NCBI GenBank assembly: GCA_036744795.1
Contig: DAIOHK010000017.1
Coordinates: 1-47,297, forward strand
From: UBA5486 sp036744795
GTDB taxonomy: Bacteria > Bacillota > UBA4882 > UBA10575
Reading direction: 5' to 3'
Length of the DNA: 47,297 nucleotides
Below, one piece after another: positions 35,010-43,398 of this stretch. Below the pieces are notes generated by a model that saw only the letters and a program-made list of their open reading frames with translations, was not told the DNA's origin and made no database searches. Made by a program: the position numbers and the translations under genes. The first letter of the stretch is position 1. Every line of letters begins with the position of its first letter.

Positions 35010-36149
35010 ATGAAGAAAATTTTGATTCTTTCTGCTTCCATAGGTGCCGGCCATGTTAGTGCGGCGGAAGCACTCTGTCGGACTTATCAGGAACAGTTTC
35101 AGGGAGAAGCACGACATGTAGACTTTCTCCGTTTTGTCAGTCCGGCTTTGAGCAAAATTGTGGAGCAAACTTATTATTTAATGACCAAACGTGTTCCTTC
35201 CTTATACAGGTTTATCTACGAGAAGGGAGATCGGCCGCGCTCACTCTCTAAGAAACTTGATGGGCACATTGGTGCTAGTAAATATGTTGAATTAATTAAT
35301 GAGTTTCAACCGGATGCGATTATCTCTACCCATTTTCTCCCGGCTGCTGTGGTCTCTTATTTATTTCCTGAGTTGCCGATCCCTAATGGGGTAATTCTTA
35401 CGGACTATGTCTCCCACCGTTTATGGGTTTACCAGTATAATCAAATGTTTTTTGTGGCTCATGAGGGAATGAAAAAAGAATTAAAAGAATTAGGTGTTGA
35501 AGCTTCCCGGATTAGAGTGACTGGTATACCAGCCCGGCCTTTTTTCAGAGAAAACTTAGATCGGGTAGAGGTGAGGAAAAAGTTACAGATTCCGCTTGAA
35601 AGGCCGCTGATTTTAGTGATGAGCGGGGGTAATGCTATTGGTCCACTGGCGGAAATTTTAGAAGCTCTGCAACCATTACGTGATCGAATACAGGTAGTTA
35701 CGATCACTGGTAAAAATAAACAATTACAAAGTGAATTGCAGCCGACTATGAATAAACTACAAATGCCAGGGAGAGTTTTGGGATTTGTAGATAATATGCA
35801 TGAATGGATGGCTGCTGCTGATCTTTTAATCTCTAAACCCGGTGGACTTACAGTTACTGAAGCTTTAATTTCTGGGCTGCCTTTACTAATTATCCGTCCA
35901 ACACCAGGACAAGAGGATGGGAATACCGAGTTTTTAACCAGCTCTGGTTCAGGTATTTATTTGCAGAATGTTGATGAGGTAAAATCAGTAGTTGGAGAAC
36001 TGCTGGATAACCCGGATAAACTTTTGTCGATGCGGGAAAAAGCTAAAAGTTTGGGTAAACCTAATGCTGCTGAGAATATTCTCCGAGAAATGGAAGCCCT
36101 TTTAATGGGAAAAAAGGATTTTGAACCTGAGGAGATGGTTAATAGATAA
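35010..36149 (+). CDS. MGDG synthase / UgtP-like glycosyltransferase (GT28 family)
   Basis: A 379-residue glycosyltransferase of the MGDG-synthase type, which transfers a hexose to diacylglycerol or a related lipid at the membrane. ILSASIGAGHVSAAEAL is the N-terminal acceptor-side motif. The C-terminal GT28 donor site includes VMSGGNAIG, FVDNMHEWMAAADLLISKPGG and TVTEAL. The start at 35010 is chosen because GGAGGGGC is 9 nt upstream; a TTG at 34992 precedes that site. It resembles glycolipid or peptidoglycan-precursor enzymes; the exact acceptor is not known. Confidence 0.88.
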   Translation: MKKILILSASIGAGHVSAAEALCRTYQEQFQGEARHVDFLRFVSPALSKIVEQTYYLMTKRVPSLYRFIYEKGDRPRSLSKKLDGHIGASKYVELINEFQPDAIISTHFLPAAVVSYLFPELPIPNGVILTDYVSHRLWVYQYNQMFFVAHEGMKKELKELGVEASRIRVTGIPARPFFRENLDRVEVRKKLQIPLERPLILVMSGGNAIGPLAEILEALQPLRDRIQVVTITGKNKQLQSELQPTMNKLQMPGRVLGFVDNMHEWMAAADLLISKPGGLTVTEALISGLPLLIIRPTPGQEDGNTEFLTSSGSGIYLQNVDEVKSVVGELLDNPDKLLSMREKAKSLGKPNAAENILREMEALLMGKKDFEPEEMVNR

Positions 36150-36227
36150 GGGAATTATATAATTACCTTGTAGGTTTGGCTTGATCTAATCCTAACCCGT
36201 CTTTTGAAATGAATTAGTGAAAAAGTA

Positions 36228-36256
36228 TTGACGAATTACTATATCTATGCTATTAT
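36228..36256 (+). promoter_or_regulatory. tRNA-His promoter
   Basis: TTGACG (36228-36233), a 17-nt spacer and TATTAT (36251-36256), about 14 nt before the tRNA. Confidence 0.8.
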
Positions 36257-36270
36257 AAATTTTGCGATAT

Positions 36271-36348
36271 GGTGGGCGTAGCTCAGCTGGTTAGAGCGCC
36301 AGGTTGTGGCCCTGGAGGTCGAGGGTTCGAATCCCTTCGTTCACCCCA
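36271..36348 (+). tRNA. tRNA-His (GTG anticodon)
   Basis: A complete cloverleaf: acceptor GTGGGCG pairs with CGTTCAC and the extra G at minus 1 (36271) faces C73, the histidine identity element. D arm GCTC...GAGC, anticodon loop TTGTGGC, TTCGAAT T-loop and an encoded CCA end (36346-36348). It has its own promoter and terminator. Confidence 0.98.
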
Positions 36349-36358
36349 AAAAGTATAA

Positions 36359-36379
36359 TAAGGGCTATGCCCTTTTTTT
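36359..36379 (+). terminator. Intrinsic terminator after tRNA-His
   Basis: AAGGGC, a three-base loop and GCCCTT followed by a run of T. Confidence 0.88.
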
Positions 36380-36452
36380 ATTTTTACCCCCTTTTAGAAA
36401 TAATAATGTATGTAATTTTGAGACAAGAAATAATAATAAGGGGGTGAGGTTA

Positions 36453-36740
36453 TTGAACTGGAAAATATTTTTTTTAGCCTTTATCACGCTTTTTCTAGCG
36501 GAATTAGGGGATAAAACCCAACTGGCAGTATTTACGCTGGTAGCACAATCTAAATCCCCCTATGAGGTATTCTTTGGTGCTACACTGGCTCTGGCTTTGG
36601 TTACTTTAATTGGAGTAGCTTTTGGTGATCTACTTACCAAATATATACCTCTTTCTTATATGCGGTTAGGTGCGGCGTTTCTCTTTATTGGAATGGGATT
36701 ATATACATTGTGGAAAACCTTAATTGAAATGGCTAGATAA
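36453..36740 (+). CDS. Half-size TMEM165/Gdt1 (UPF0016) family cation transporter
   Basis: A 95-residue membrane protein with three hydrophobic segments and one signature ELGDKTQ. UPF0016 transporters (Mn2+/Ca2+ exporters) normally carry two such domains; half-size bacterial versions are thought to dimerise. A TTG start at 36453 follows AAGGGGGTGAGG. Only one half gene is visible here, so it would act as a homodimer or with a partner elsewhere. Confidence 0.85.
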   Translation: MNWKIFFLAFITLFLAELGDKTQLAVFTLVAQSKSPYEVFFGATLALALVTLIGVAFGDLLTKYIPLSYMRLGAAFLFIGMGLYTLWKTLIEMAR

Positions 36741-36745
36741 ATAAT

Positions 36746-36920
36746 CTTCTGACCGGGCTAGGTATTGAATATGGAGAGATTTCCCAAGAATCATCAGATT
36801 AATTTCTAGTAGTCGCTTCCCCTAACAAGCTGGGGCACATGAAAGGATGAAAATAGAACTTTCATCCATAGCTTACAAAGATTAATCAACCTGAGTGACT
36901 AGCGACCAGCTACGAGATTT
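36746..36920 (+). repeat. Dispersed intergenic repeat, copy C (extended)
   Basis: It starts with CTTCTGACCGGGCTAGGTA, similar to the right arm of the foldback at 40712-40732. The core begins AGTAGTCGCTTCCCC (36809). A perfect hairpin GGATGAAA-ATAGAAC-TTTCATCC lies near 36845-36868. TAGCTTACAAAG follows and the copy ends GACTAGCGACCAGCTACGAG. It fills the gap between the Gdt1 and NusG-II genes. Confidence 0.7.
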
Positions 36921-36950
36921 ATTTTTCTTCGACTAAGGGAGGGAGAAGAA

Positions 36951-37331
36951 ATGAACAAGGCGGATCGATGGTTAACGTTTTTCTTAATTGTTATTAGCCT
37001 TGCATTATGGGTCTGGAAGACTTGGGGTTTTCATTCTTCTACCCTACAGGTACAGGCAATTTGTGACGGTCGGATTATTTTTAGTACTGATTTAGGAGAA
37101 GGTGATTCTCACTTATATCAACTGCCATTGCCAGGTGGAGATGCAAACCTGGAAGTAAAAGATGGCGCTGTTCGGCTTCTGGCAGTGGATGATGATTTTT
37201 GTCCGGAAAAAATCTGTATACGAACTGGTTGGATAAAAAATCAAGGCGAATCAATTATCTGTGCTCCGAATAAACTGGTAATTCAGATTATTGGTACTTT
37301 GGGGGAAAGCGTAGATGCGATCAGTAGATAA
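36951..37331 (+). CDS. NusG domain II (NusG_II) family protein
   Basis: A 126-residue protein with an N-terminal membrane segment (about 10-24) and an extracytoplasmic NusG-II fold. The features LEVKDGAVRLLAVDDDFCPEK and CIRTGWIKNQGESIICAPNKL are typical, including the paired cysteines. The family is of unknown function, often near redox or quinone genes. GGGAGGGAG precedes the ATG. It overlaps the methyltransferase by 17 nt. Confidence 0.85.
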   Translation: MNKADRWLTFFLIVISLALWVWKTWGFHSSTLQVQAICDGRIIFSTDLGEGDSHLYQLPLPGGDANLEVKDGAVRLLAVDDDFCPEKICIRTGWIKNQGESIICAPNKLVIQIIGTLGESVDAISR

Positions 37332-38100
37332 AGACCATTTTAAATTTGCTTATCGGGATTTTGCTTTAGTCTATGATGAGATGATGATAGGGATTGATTA
37401 TCCATTTTGGACAGACTATATTCTAAGACTATTCCGGAAGTACTCTACACTGAGTAATGATGAAGTTCCTTTTTCCATATTGGATTTAGCCTGTGGAACA
37501 GGGAATTTTATGGCTTGTATGAGGGAAAAGGGATGGTTAGTTACTGGTGTTGATCGCTCTCTTTCTATGTTAGCGATTGCTAATGAAAAGCTTAATAAGG
37601 CAGGGGACAATGTTAGGCTTTTTGAACAGGATATTACCAGGTTTGCGGTAGGGGAAAAGTTTCCTTTGATTACGTGCCTCTGTGATAGTTTAAACTATAT
37701 CCTCTCTCCCACTCATCTCCAAGCAACCTTGGAGCGGGTATATGAACACCTGATGCCAGGAGGTATTTTTATTGCTGATTTAAATTCTGCTTTCAAATTC
37801 CGCGAAGTATTAGGGGATAATACCTATTCCGCGGTTTTTGAAAATTCCGCTTATATCTGGTCTAATTCTTTTGATTCTACATCAAAGCTCTGCCAGATGG
37901 AAGTGGATTTTTTCCACCGCCAAAAGGGAGAATTATTTCGTCATTTTAAAGAAGTACATTGGCAGAGGTTATATGAGACTGAAGAGTTTTCTCAATTGGC
38001 GAAAAAAGCGGGATTTAGCAAGGTTAAGGCCTTTAAAGCTTTTACTTTTGTTCCTCCTACCGTGGAAGATGAACGGATTTTTTATTTGCTTTTCCGCTAA
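37315..38100 (+). CDS. Class I SAM-dependent methyltransferase
   Basis: A 261-residue methyltransferase. Motif I is ILDLACGTGNFM (about 56-67), followed by GVDRSLSMLAIA; the C-terminal half has the extra strand insertion (YIWSNSFDSTS...) seen in YqeM/TrmB-like enzymes. The start at 37315 overlaps NusG-II by 17 nt, so it is translationally coupled. The substrate is unknown. Confidence 0.85.
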   Translation: MRSVDKDHFKFAYRDFALVYDEMMIGIDYPFWTDYILRLFRKYSTLSNDEVPFSILDLACGTGNFMACMREKGWLVTGVDRSLSMLAIANEKLNKAGDNVRLFEQDITRFAVGEKFPLITCLCDSLNYILSPTHLQATLERVYEHLMPGGIFIADLNSAFKFREVLGDNTYSAVFENSAYIWSNSFDSTSKLCQMEVDFFHRQKGELFRHFKEVHWQRLYETEEFSQLAKKAGFSKVKAFKAFTFVPPTVEDERIFYLLFR

Positions 38101-38157
38101 AATATGACACCCTCTCGTGCTTCTGGCATATAATATTGAGTGATGGGAGGGTCTGCG

Positions 38158-38430
38158 GTGCTGGCTAAAACTTCGGAATTAAGAGAGCGGGAGATTATAA
38201 ATATTTTGGATGGGAAAAAACTAGGGTTTACTAGTGATCTCGAGATTGATCCGGCGACCGGGAGAATAACTGCCATTGTTGTACCTACTCATGGAAAATT
38301 CCGTTGGTTGTTAGGGAAAACCGGCGAGATCGTAATTCCTTGGAACAAAATTAAGAAGATTGGCCTTGATGTAATATTAGTAGAACTTCCCGGACAAGTA
38401 GAAAATAATTCTTATATTGATTTGTCTTAA
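38158..38430 (+). CDS. YlmC/YmxH family sporulation protein (PRC-barrel)
   Basis: A 90-residue PRC-barrel protein. KTSELREREIINILDGKKLG, then DLEIDPATGRI and GEIVIPWNKIKKIGLDVILVE are the family pattern. YlmC/YmxH proteins belong to the sporulation-linked set of unknown mechanism. GTG at 38158 is preferred because GGGAGG lies 7 nt upstream; an upstream ATG at 38140 precedes that site. Confidence 0.9.
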   Translation: MLAKTSELREREIINILDGKKLGFTSDLEIDPATGRITAIVVPTHGKFRWLLGKTGEIVIPWNKIKKIGLDVILVELPGQVENNSYIDLS

Positions 38431-38498
38431 AATGATAGTGCCTAGAAAAAGTGATTTTCGAAACCTCCCGTTGTTTTGGGAACAAATATGTGGAGAAT

Positions 38499-38526
38499 CC
38501 CGGTAATGATCCGGGCTTTTTTATTA
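38499..38526 (+). terminator. Intrinsic terminator after ylmC
   Basis: CCCGG (38499-38503) and CCGGG (38511-38515) around a 7-nt loop, then C and a run of T. Confidence 0.85.
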
Positions 38527-38529
38527 TGG

Positions 38530-38803
38530 ATCGCTATGTGATTTATACAAAACTTTCAGCTATTGGTTGACATTTCATATAAAATCTAGCTAATTGGGAG
38601 CACAAAGAAGGTTATTGAGAATAGCAGAAGCTTAACTAATGAGAAGTAATGGAAAGTATATATCATGCTCTTATAAGAAACTCGAGTTGACTTATTTTGC
38701 AGACAGTTATGATTGAGCAAAATAAAGATATTTATAGAGATTTCAAAAAGGATAGCTGCTATATTCGGAGAAGATAATAAAAAAAGTGAATGGAGAGCTT
38801 TTG
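38530..38803. other. AT-rich intergenic region before the PHP gene
   Basis: No gene is seen. TTGACA occurs at 38567-38572 but lacks a good minus 10 partner at 17 nt. Low-complexity AT sequence otherwise. Confidence 0.4.
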
Positions 38804-39502
38804 ATGATAAAGGAGATATCTGATTTTCATACACACACCTTTTTAAGTGATGGAGTACTTTCTCCCATAGAACTAATTAGATCAGCTTGTGTAAATGGCT
38901 ACAAACAAATTGCCTTAACAGATCATGTTTCGATTTCGACTATGGAACGGGTTATTAAGGAGATAAAAGCGGATTGCCGCTTGGCTGAGAAGTATTGGGG
39001 GATCAAGACGATTGTTGGGGTGGAGTTAACCCATGTCCCGGCCGGCTCAGTCGCTCCCTTGGCTAAACAGGCTAGAGCTTATGGGGCCGAGCTAGTTGTT
39101 GTTCATGGGGAAACTATAGTTGAACCAGTAGAACCCGGAACTAATCGGGCAGCGGTTAACTGTCTGGAAGTTGATATTTTAGCTCATCCCGGTTTAATTA
39201 CTTTGGAAGAAACTGAAATGGCCGCTCGAAACGGGGTTTTTCTTGAGCTCACCTCACGGAGAGGGCACTCCTTAACAAATGGCCATGTTGTTAGTTTGGC
39301 CAGAAAAGCCGGGGCTGAGCTATTAATTAATTCCGATACTCACGAACCTGGAGACTTGCATACTCCGAAATTTATTAAACAGGTAGGATTGGGAGCAGGC
39401 CTAACTATAGAAGAGTTATCCCAGGTGGTATCAGCTTTGCCGCTAAAACTTCTTCACAGGGTATTAGAGCGACAAACTGATACTAGGATTGAAACTAAAT
39501 AA
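38804..39502 (+). CDS. PHP-domain phosphoesterase (histidinol-phosphatase-like)
   Basis: A 232-residue PHP fold protein. Metal ligands are visible in DFHTHTFLSDG (7-17), LTDHVSIST, VGVELTHVP, VVVHGETIVEPV, ILAHPGLI and NSDTHEPGDLHTP. The family covers histidinol phosphatase-like and YcdX-like enzymes; a specific substrate is not visible, and no his operon is nearby. ATG at 38804 is chosen because GGAGAG is 9 nt upstream; the longer GTG start at 38786 is not favoured. Confidence 0.87.
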   Translation: MIKEISDFHTHTFLSDGVLSPIELIRSACVNGYKQIALTDHVSISTMERVIKEIKADCRLAEKYWGIKTIVGVELTHVPAGSVAPLAKQARAYGAELVVVHGETIVEPVEPGTNRAAVNCLEVDILAHPGLITLEETEMAARNGVFLELTSRRGHSLTNGHVVSLARKAGAELLINSDTHEPGDLHTPKFIKQVGLGAGLTIEELSQVVSALPLKLLHRVLERQTDTRIETK

Positions 39503-39518
39503 TATCTTTTCTCTGTTT

Positions 39519-40199
39519 TTATTTCTTTTGGCTACCTTTTAAATCCCAGGGTAGTAGCATCTTCCATCTAGCTTGGGTGAGCAGCTCAGAAATGGTAGCA
39601 CAGACCTGCTGGTACCGTTCCCAGCGGGCGTGTTTTAACCTTTGGCTAATGGCAGCCTGTGTGATTCCCAGGAGTTCTGCGATTTCTACTTGGGTACTAC
39701 CATGACGGGCGAGTTTGATTGCTTCCCGATGAGCCTTACTCCAATTATTCCGCAAATCGCTTTCTACAGAGAAGAGAGTATTAATAGTTCTGGTGAGAAA
39801 TGGAGAGGGTAATCTTAAACTAATATCGCTTCCTCCACTGGTTACTACCTCTTTAAGTGCCCTATTTACTCCGGTCCAGGCCGGACCTCCTCTTTCTTTT
39901 GCTTCCTCTTCGATCTTCCTGTTGATATTGCCAACCCCTAAAGCATAGTAGAAGCGTACAGGATACATCTCTAAATCAACAAGTTGAATGATTTGAAGAA
40001 TTTTCGGCGCTTCTTGAACATTGAGAATACCTTTAACTTCCGATTCTTCTACTATAAATTTTGCTGCTAAAAAGGGCTGAAAATAGCTATTTAAGAGAGA
40101 AGTAACAGAAGCAAGGGCTTCCTCAGGAGAAAACTCCTTGGGAAGGGAATGTTTTTTCTTAAGTATTATTTTTACCGCTGCATAAAGAGTGGGGGGCAT
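39519..40199 (-). CDS. SatD-like protein with C-terminal helix-turn-helix
   Basis: A 226-residue protein. The middle RFYYALGVGNINRKIEEEAK followed by GGPAWTGVNRAL resembles the SatD family. The usual SatD N-terminal GD(I/V) motif is absent, replaced by an unrelated N-terminus. Residues about 160-210 (STQVEIAELLGITQAAISQRLKHAR split across two helices) form a sigma-r4/XRE-like helix-turn-helix. The role is unknown; a DNA-binding sensor is an inference. AAAGGAGGG precedes the ATG. It is transcribed toward the PHP gene. Confidence 0.65.
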   Translation of the reverse strand: MPPTLYAAVKIILKKKHSLPKEFSPEEALASVTSLLNSYFQPFLAAKFIVEESEVKGILNVQEAPKILQIIQLVDLEMYPVRFYYALGVGNINRKIEEEAKERGGPAWTGVNRALKEVVTSGGSDISLRLPSPFLTRTINTLFSVESDLRNNWSKAHREAIKLARHGSTQVEIAELLGITQAAISQRLKHARWERYQQVCATISELLTQARWKMLLPWDLKGSQKK

Positions 40200-40516
40200 T
40201 TTAACCCTCCTTTTTTAAATCCAAATTTTATTATATATTTCGCAATCTTTTGTGATATTCCTTTATTTATAAGATCGGATCCTAATAATATTTCTTTAGA
40301 ATAAAAACTGAAAAACACCAGGTAACCTAGAGTTTCAAAACATAAAAGCCCTCTTTGTAACGGAAAGTCCATATATATGCAGGGAAAACTATCATGAGGC
40401 AGAAAATATGTTTTATATAGTTTATTTGGAATGCGTGTAAAAACGAATGCTTAAGCTAAGGGTTTAATAAAAAGATAACATAAGTCGTTCATGCTGGTTT
40501 TAAAGTTATAATCTCT
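40200..40516. other. AT-rich sequence upstream of the SatD-like gene
   Basis: No gene is supported. The promoter of the SatD-like gene should lie near 40210-40300 on the minus strand; nothing definite can be assigned. Confidence 0.35.
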
Positions 40517-40728
40517 GCTAGGTCAGAAGTTGTTTCTTGGTTCAGGTGAATTTCTTCAGGCATTCTAAGGTTCAGCTTAGGCTGAAATTGGGCACACGCT
40601 TTATAGTCCATCCTGGACAAAAGCGGCTCGCGACTTCCTGTCGTTCAAACCAATTTCAGACTCCTCTTCACCAAGAATGCTAAATGAAGAAATCCAATAT
40701 CACTTGCGAAACAACATTCTGACCTGGC
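40517..40728. repeat. Long imperfect foldback (212 bp)
   Basis: GCTAGGTCAGAAGTTGTTTC (40517-40536) pairs with GAAACAACATTCTGACCTGGC-type sequence (40708-40728). Further matched blocks are ATTTCTTCA/TGAAGAAAT (40550-40558, 40685-40693), GCATTCT/AGAATGC (40560-40566, 40674-40680) and CTGAAATTGG/CCAATTTCAG (40582-40591, 40650-40659). A hairpin GTCCATCCTGGAC and a CGACTTCCTGTCG hairpin lie in the middle. It has no open reading frame. It may be a MITE-like element or a long-hairpin RNA. Confidence 0.75.
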
Positions 40729-40768
40729 TGGGCAAAGAATAATAAGAGATAATTTAAGAGTATTTTCT

Positions 40769-40878
40769 AAGTAGTCGCTCACGCTGGATACTGCCCATGA
40801 AAAGATGAAAATATAACTTTCAACTTTAACTGTCATTCAACACGAGCAACGAGCGACCAGCGACGAGATTCGAGATGT
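40769..40878 (+). repeat. Dispersed intergenic repeat, copy D
   Basis: AAGTAGTCGCTCACGCTGG starts the core; a hairpin AAGATGAAA-ATATAAC-TTTCAACTT (one mismatch) follows. CTGTCATTCAACACGAG and GAGCGACCAGCGACGAG end it. Copy E shares its first 17 bases exactly. It directly follows the foldback, separated by the GGCAAAGAATAATAAGAGA tract also found in copy C. Confidence 0.72.
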
Positions 40879-40965
40879 GGTGCTTTTAAAGTAACAGCAT
40901 TTTTTACCACAGTTCAATAATACTATGAAAATACTATGAAATTTAAATGGATTGGAGGGAATTAA

Positions 40966-42138
40966 ATGAAACATGTTTTAGAATGTACGGGAAATGAAAT
41001 GTTGATTACTGATCTGGAAAGGGCAGAAGGGTATTATTTATATGATGCAAAAGGTAAAAAATATATTGATTTTGAATCAGGGGTCTGGTCAATGGCACTA
41101 GGTCATAATAATCCACATCTTAATGAAGCAATGAAAAATCAGATTGATAAAATAATGCATCTGGGCTTTAGATATACAAATAAGCTTGTTGAAACTGCTG
41201 CGATGAATGTGCTTAGTACTCTTAAATTATTTAGTGGAAAGTGTCTATTTCTGAGTTCTGGAAGTGAAGCGGTTGAAGTAAGTGTCAGGATCGCAAAAAC
41301 CATAAGTAAGGGCCCCAAAATGCTTACCTTTAAAGAGTCGTATTTATCAGCATATGGTATGTCCGGGAATAAAAATGACAGCGAATGGCTTAAACTTGAA
41401 ATAGCTAAGTGCAGGGCTTGTTCTAACAATTATAAGTGTGAAAAATGTAAAGTTATAGACAATATTCCCTTTCAAGAAGTAGGAGTATTTGTGTTTGAGC
41501 CCGGCAATTCTTCAGGATTAGTACTAATACCACCCCAAAATTTAATTAAAGAAATTGCAAAAAGAGTAAAAGAGAATAACGGTCTAATCGTTGTTAATGA
41601 AGTGACAACCGGAGTTGGTAGAACTGGAAGGTGGTATGGGTTCCAACATTTTAATATTATCCCTGATCTAATAGCACTTGGTAAGGGAATAGGTAATGGG
41701 TATCCGGTAAGTGTAGTTGTAGTGGAAGACAAAATAGCAAAACAAATAGAATTAAGAAACATAAGACATTCTCAATCTCATCAAAATGATGCGTTAGGGT
41801 GTGTGGTCGTTAGTGAAGTAATTAACTTTATTAAGCAGAATAATTTAATTGAAAAGAGCAATGAAAACGGTGAGTATTTTATCGAAAAGTTGAGTGAATT
41901 AAAGGAGAAATCAAAAGCAATAAAAGAAGTGCGTGGTTCCGGTATGATGATAGCAATAGAGTTTGAAAAAGAAGCTAGACCAGTGTTGGAATTATTGAAT
42001 GAGCACTTGATAAAAAACGGATTTTTAGTAGGATATAAACCAATATATAATTTAATGCGATTTTATCCTTCTTTAACTACAACCAAGGAAGATATAGATA
42101 AAATTATAGAATGTATAAAAGAATGCTTATTATATTGA
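40966..42138 (+). CDS. Class III (PLP-dependent) aminotransferase
   Basis: A 390-residue fold-type I class III aminotransferase. SSGSEAVEVSVRIAK is the cofactor phosphate site and the PLP lysine lies in ALGKGIGNGYP. The residue that normally contacts the pyridine nitrogen is Asp in DEV...GRTG; here the sequence is VVNEVTTGVGRTG, with Asn. A cysteine cluster, CRACSNNYKCEKC, lies at about 146-158. It is AT-richer than nearby housekeeping genes, suggesting later acquisition. GGAGGGAATTAA precedes the ATG. The substrate is unknown. Confidence 0.85.
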   Translation: MKHVLECTGNEMLITDLERAEGYYLYDAKGKKYIDFESGVWSMALGHNNPHLNEAMKNQIDKIMHLGFRYTNKLVETAAMNVLSTLKLFSGKCLFLSSGSEAVEVSVRIAKTISKGPKMLTFKESYLSAYGMSGNKNDSEWLKLEIAKCRACSNNYKCEKCKVIDNIPFQEVGVFVFEPGNSSGLVLIPPQNLIKEIAKRVKENNGLIVVNEVTTGVGRTGRWYGFQHFNIIPDLIALGKGIGNGYPVSVVVVEDKIAKQIELRNIRHSQSHQNDALGCVVVSEVINFIKQNNLIEKSNENGEYFIEKLSELKEKSKAIKEVRGSGMMIAIEFEKEARPVLELLNEHLIKNGFLVGYKPIYNLMRFYPSLTTTKEDIDKIIECIKECLLY

Positions 42139-42237
42139 ATGGGAAAATAAAATCGTGTAAATTTAGGATAAGGGTGGAAAAAGACTACTTTCTATATGCC
42201 TAAGCTACTGGGAGACTCCAAGGGGCAATGGTTAGTA

Positions 42238-43083
42238 TTAAGTTTGCGATATTTTGCGGTATTCGGTAGGTGTATAGCCAGTAGCATTTTTAAATATTCT
42301 TCCAAAGTGAGTGACATTATTGTAACCTACTTTTTCGCTGATATCCATAATTGACAAATTTGTTTGCCGTAAAAGCATCTTGGCAGTCCTGATACGGGTG
42401 ATATTAAGATATTGGATGATGGAATAACCAGTTACTTTTTTAAATGTTCGTGCGAGATGCGAATTACTAATGTAAAACTTATCAGCCAACATATCAATGG
42501 TTATTGGTTCCATATAATGTTTATTGATGTACATTACAACTTGGGAGATATACTTATGAAATTGGTTTTTACGTTCTGGTCTAGCTGATGAAGAATGATT
42601 AGTATAACGATTACTTCGTATTAGGATTTGAAGAATATACATTTGAATTGAAGCTTTATAGCCTTCTTCTTGAGTACTAGCCTCATCAATAATATTGTAG
42701 AGCATGGTTTCTATGATTGTCTGTTCTTTTTTAGGTAAAATAACTACTGGAGAATCATATTGAAAACATTTTAAGGGGGAAAATTCAATACAATTAATAT
42801 TTTGTAGATAATGCTTGGGAATCTGAATTAGAATTCTTTCATAATCAGGTACTGTTGTTGGAGCAGTGCGATGGATTGTTTCACTATCGATTAATACTAA
42901 ATCACCTTTTTTTATAGGATAATATTTGTCATTGATGATATACAAACGTTCGCCATTACATAAATAGAAAAGTTCCAGTGTATTGTGGGCGTGAAAGTGA
43001 GACATAGCAGGTGATTTCAGCCCCAGGTTTTGAACGTAACTTGCTCTAAAATCATCTAGTTTAACGTCAATCTGAGGATTCAT
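42238..43083 (-). CDS. AraC-family transcriptional regulator
   Basis: A 281-residue regulator with an N-terminal cupin sensor domain (HFHAHNTLELFYLCNG, then YPIKKGDLVLI) and a C-terminal double helix-turn-helix (about 185-280: ITIDMLADKFYISNSHLARTF and ISEKVGYNNVTHFGRIFKNA). This class responds to sugars. It lies divergent from the pectin genes and is the natural candidate to control them. AAGGAGCTGATACG precedes the ATG. Confidence 0.9.
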   Translation of the reverse strand: MNPQIDVKLDDFRASYVQNLGLKSPAMSHFHAHNTLELFYLCNGERLYIINDKYYPIKKGDLVLIDSETIHRTAPTTVPDYERILIQIPKHYLQNINCIEFSPLKCFQYDSPVVILPKKEQTIIETMLYNIIDEASTQEEGYKASIQMYILQILIRSNRYTNHSSSARPERKNQFHKYISQVVMYINKHYMEPITIDMLADKFYISNSHLARTFKKVTGYSIIQYLNITRIRTAKMLLRQTNLSIMDISEKVGYNNVTHFGRIFKNATGYTPTEYRKISQT

Positions 43084-43398
43084 GATCGTATCAGCTCCTT
43101 GCTGTTATCAATATAAAGAGCAAAAATTGTTCATTATTTCTTAAGGACAGATTCCGCTTAGAATAGCTAATATCTAGCCCCCTAAATAGAATTGTTGAAA
43201 ATTTTTAGTGTTAGGGGGTAAAAAATAGAAAAAGACAATATGCTCAGGAGTTTAGGAACAAACTGCGAGTAATTTATACAAACAATAGCCATAGTGGCAT
43301 ATCCTATAGTTATGGAGTCAAGGGGACTACATCAAATGTTGTTAAGATTATATTATACTAAATGTTAGTTTATATTAGTAAAAAAGAATCGTCAAGGA
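43084..43398. other. Divergent intergenic region between araC-type and pectinesterase genes
   Basis: No gene is seen. CCCCCTAA (43178-43185) and TTAGGGGG (43211-43218) form a perfect 8-bp hairpin, a possible operator or terminator. Promoters for both genes should lie here or in the following repeat. Confidence 0.45.

Noticed and set aside
36306..36452. Longer N-terminus for the Gdt1-type gene starting inside tRNA-His
   Set aside because: The extension translates the tRNA and its terminator; the TTG at 36453 has a proper ribosome-binding site.
40172..40372. 66-codon minus-strand frame upstream of the SatD-like gene
   Set aside because: Low-complexity translation, no ribosome-binding site, overlaps the real start region.
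40517..40728. Assigning the foldback as 6S RNA
   Set aside because: Overall hairpin shape is similar, but the arm sequence recurs elsewhere in the window, which fits a repeat better; no 6S consensus bubble could be recognised by eye.
27611..40878. CRISPR array made of the dispersed repeats
   Set aside because: Copies are kilobases apart, vary in length and orientation, and no cas gene is present.
40517..40878. Insertion sequence or integrase-linked element
   Set aside because: No transposase, recombinase or target-site duplication was seen, so it is listed only as a repeat.
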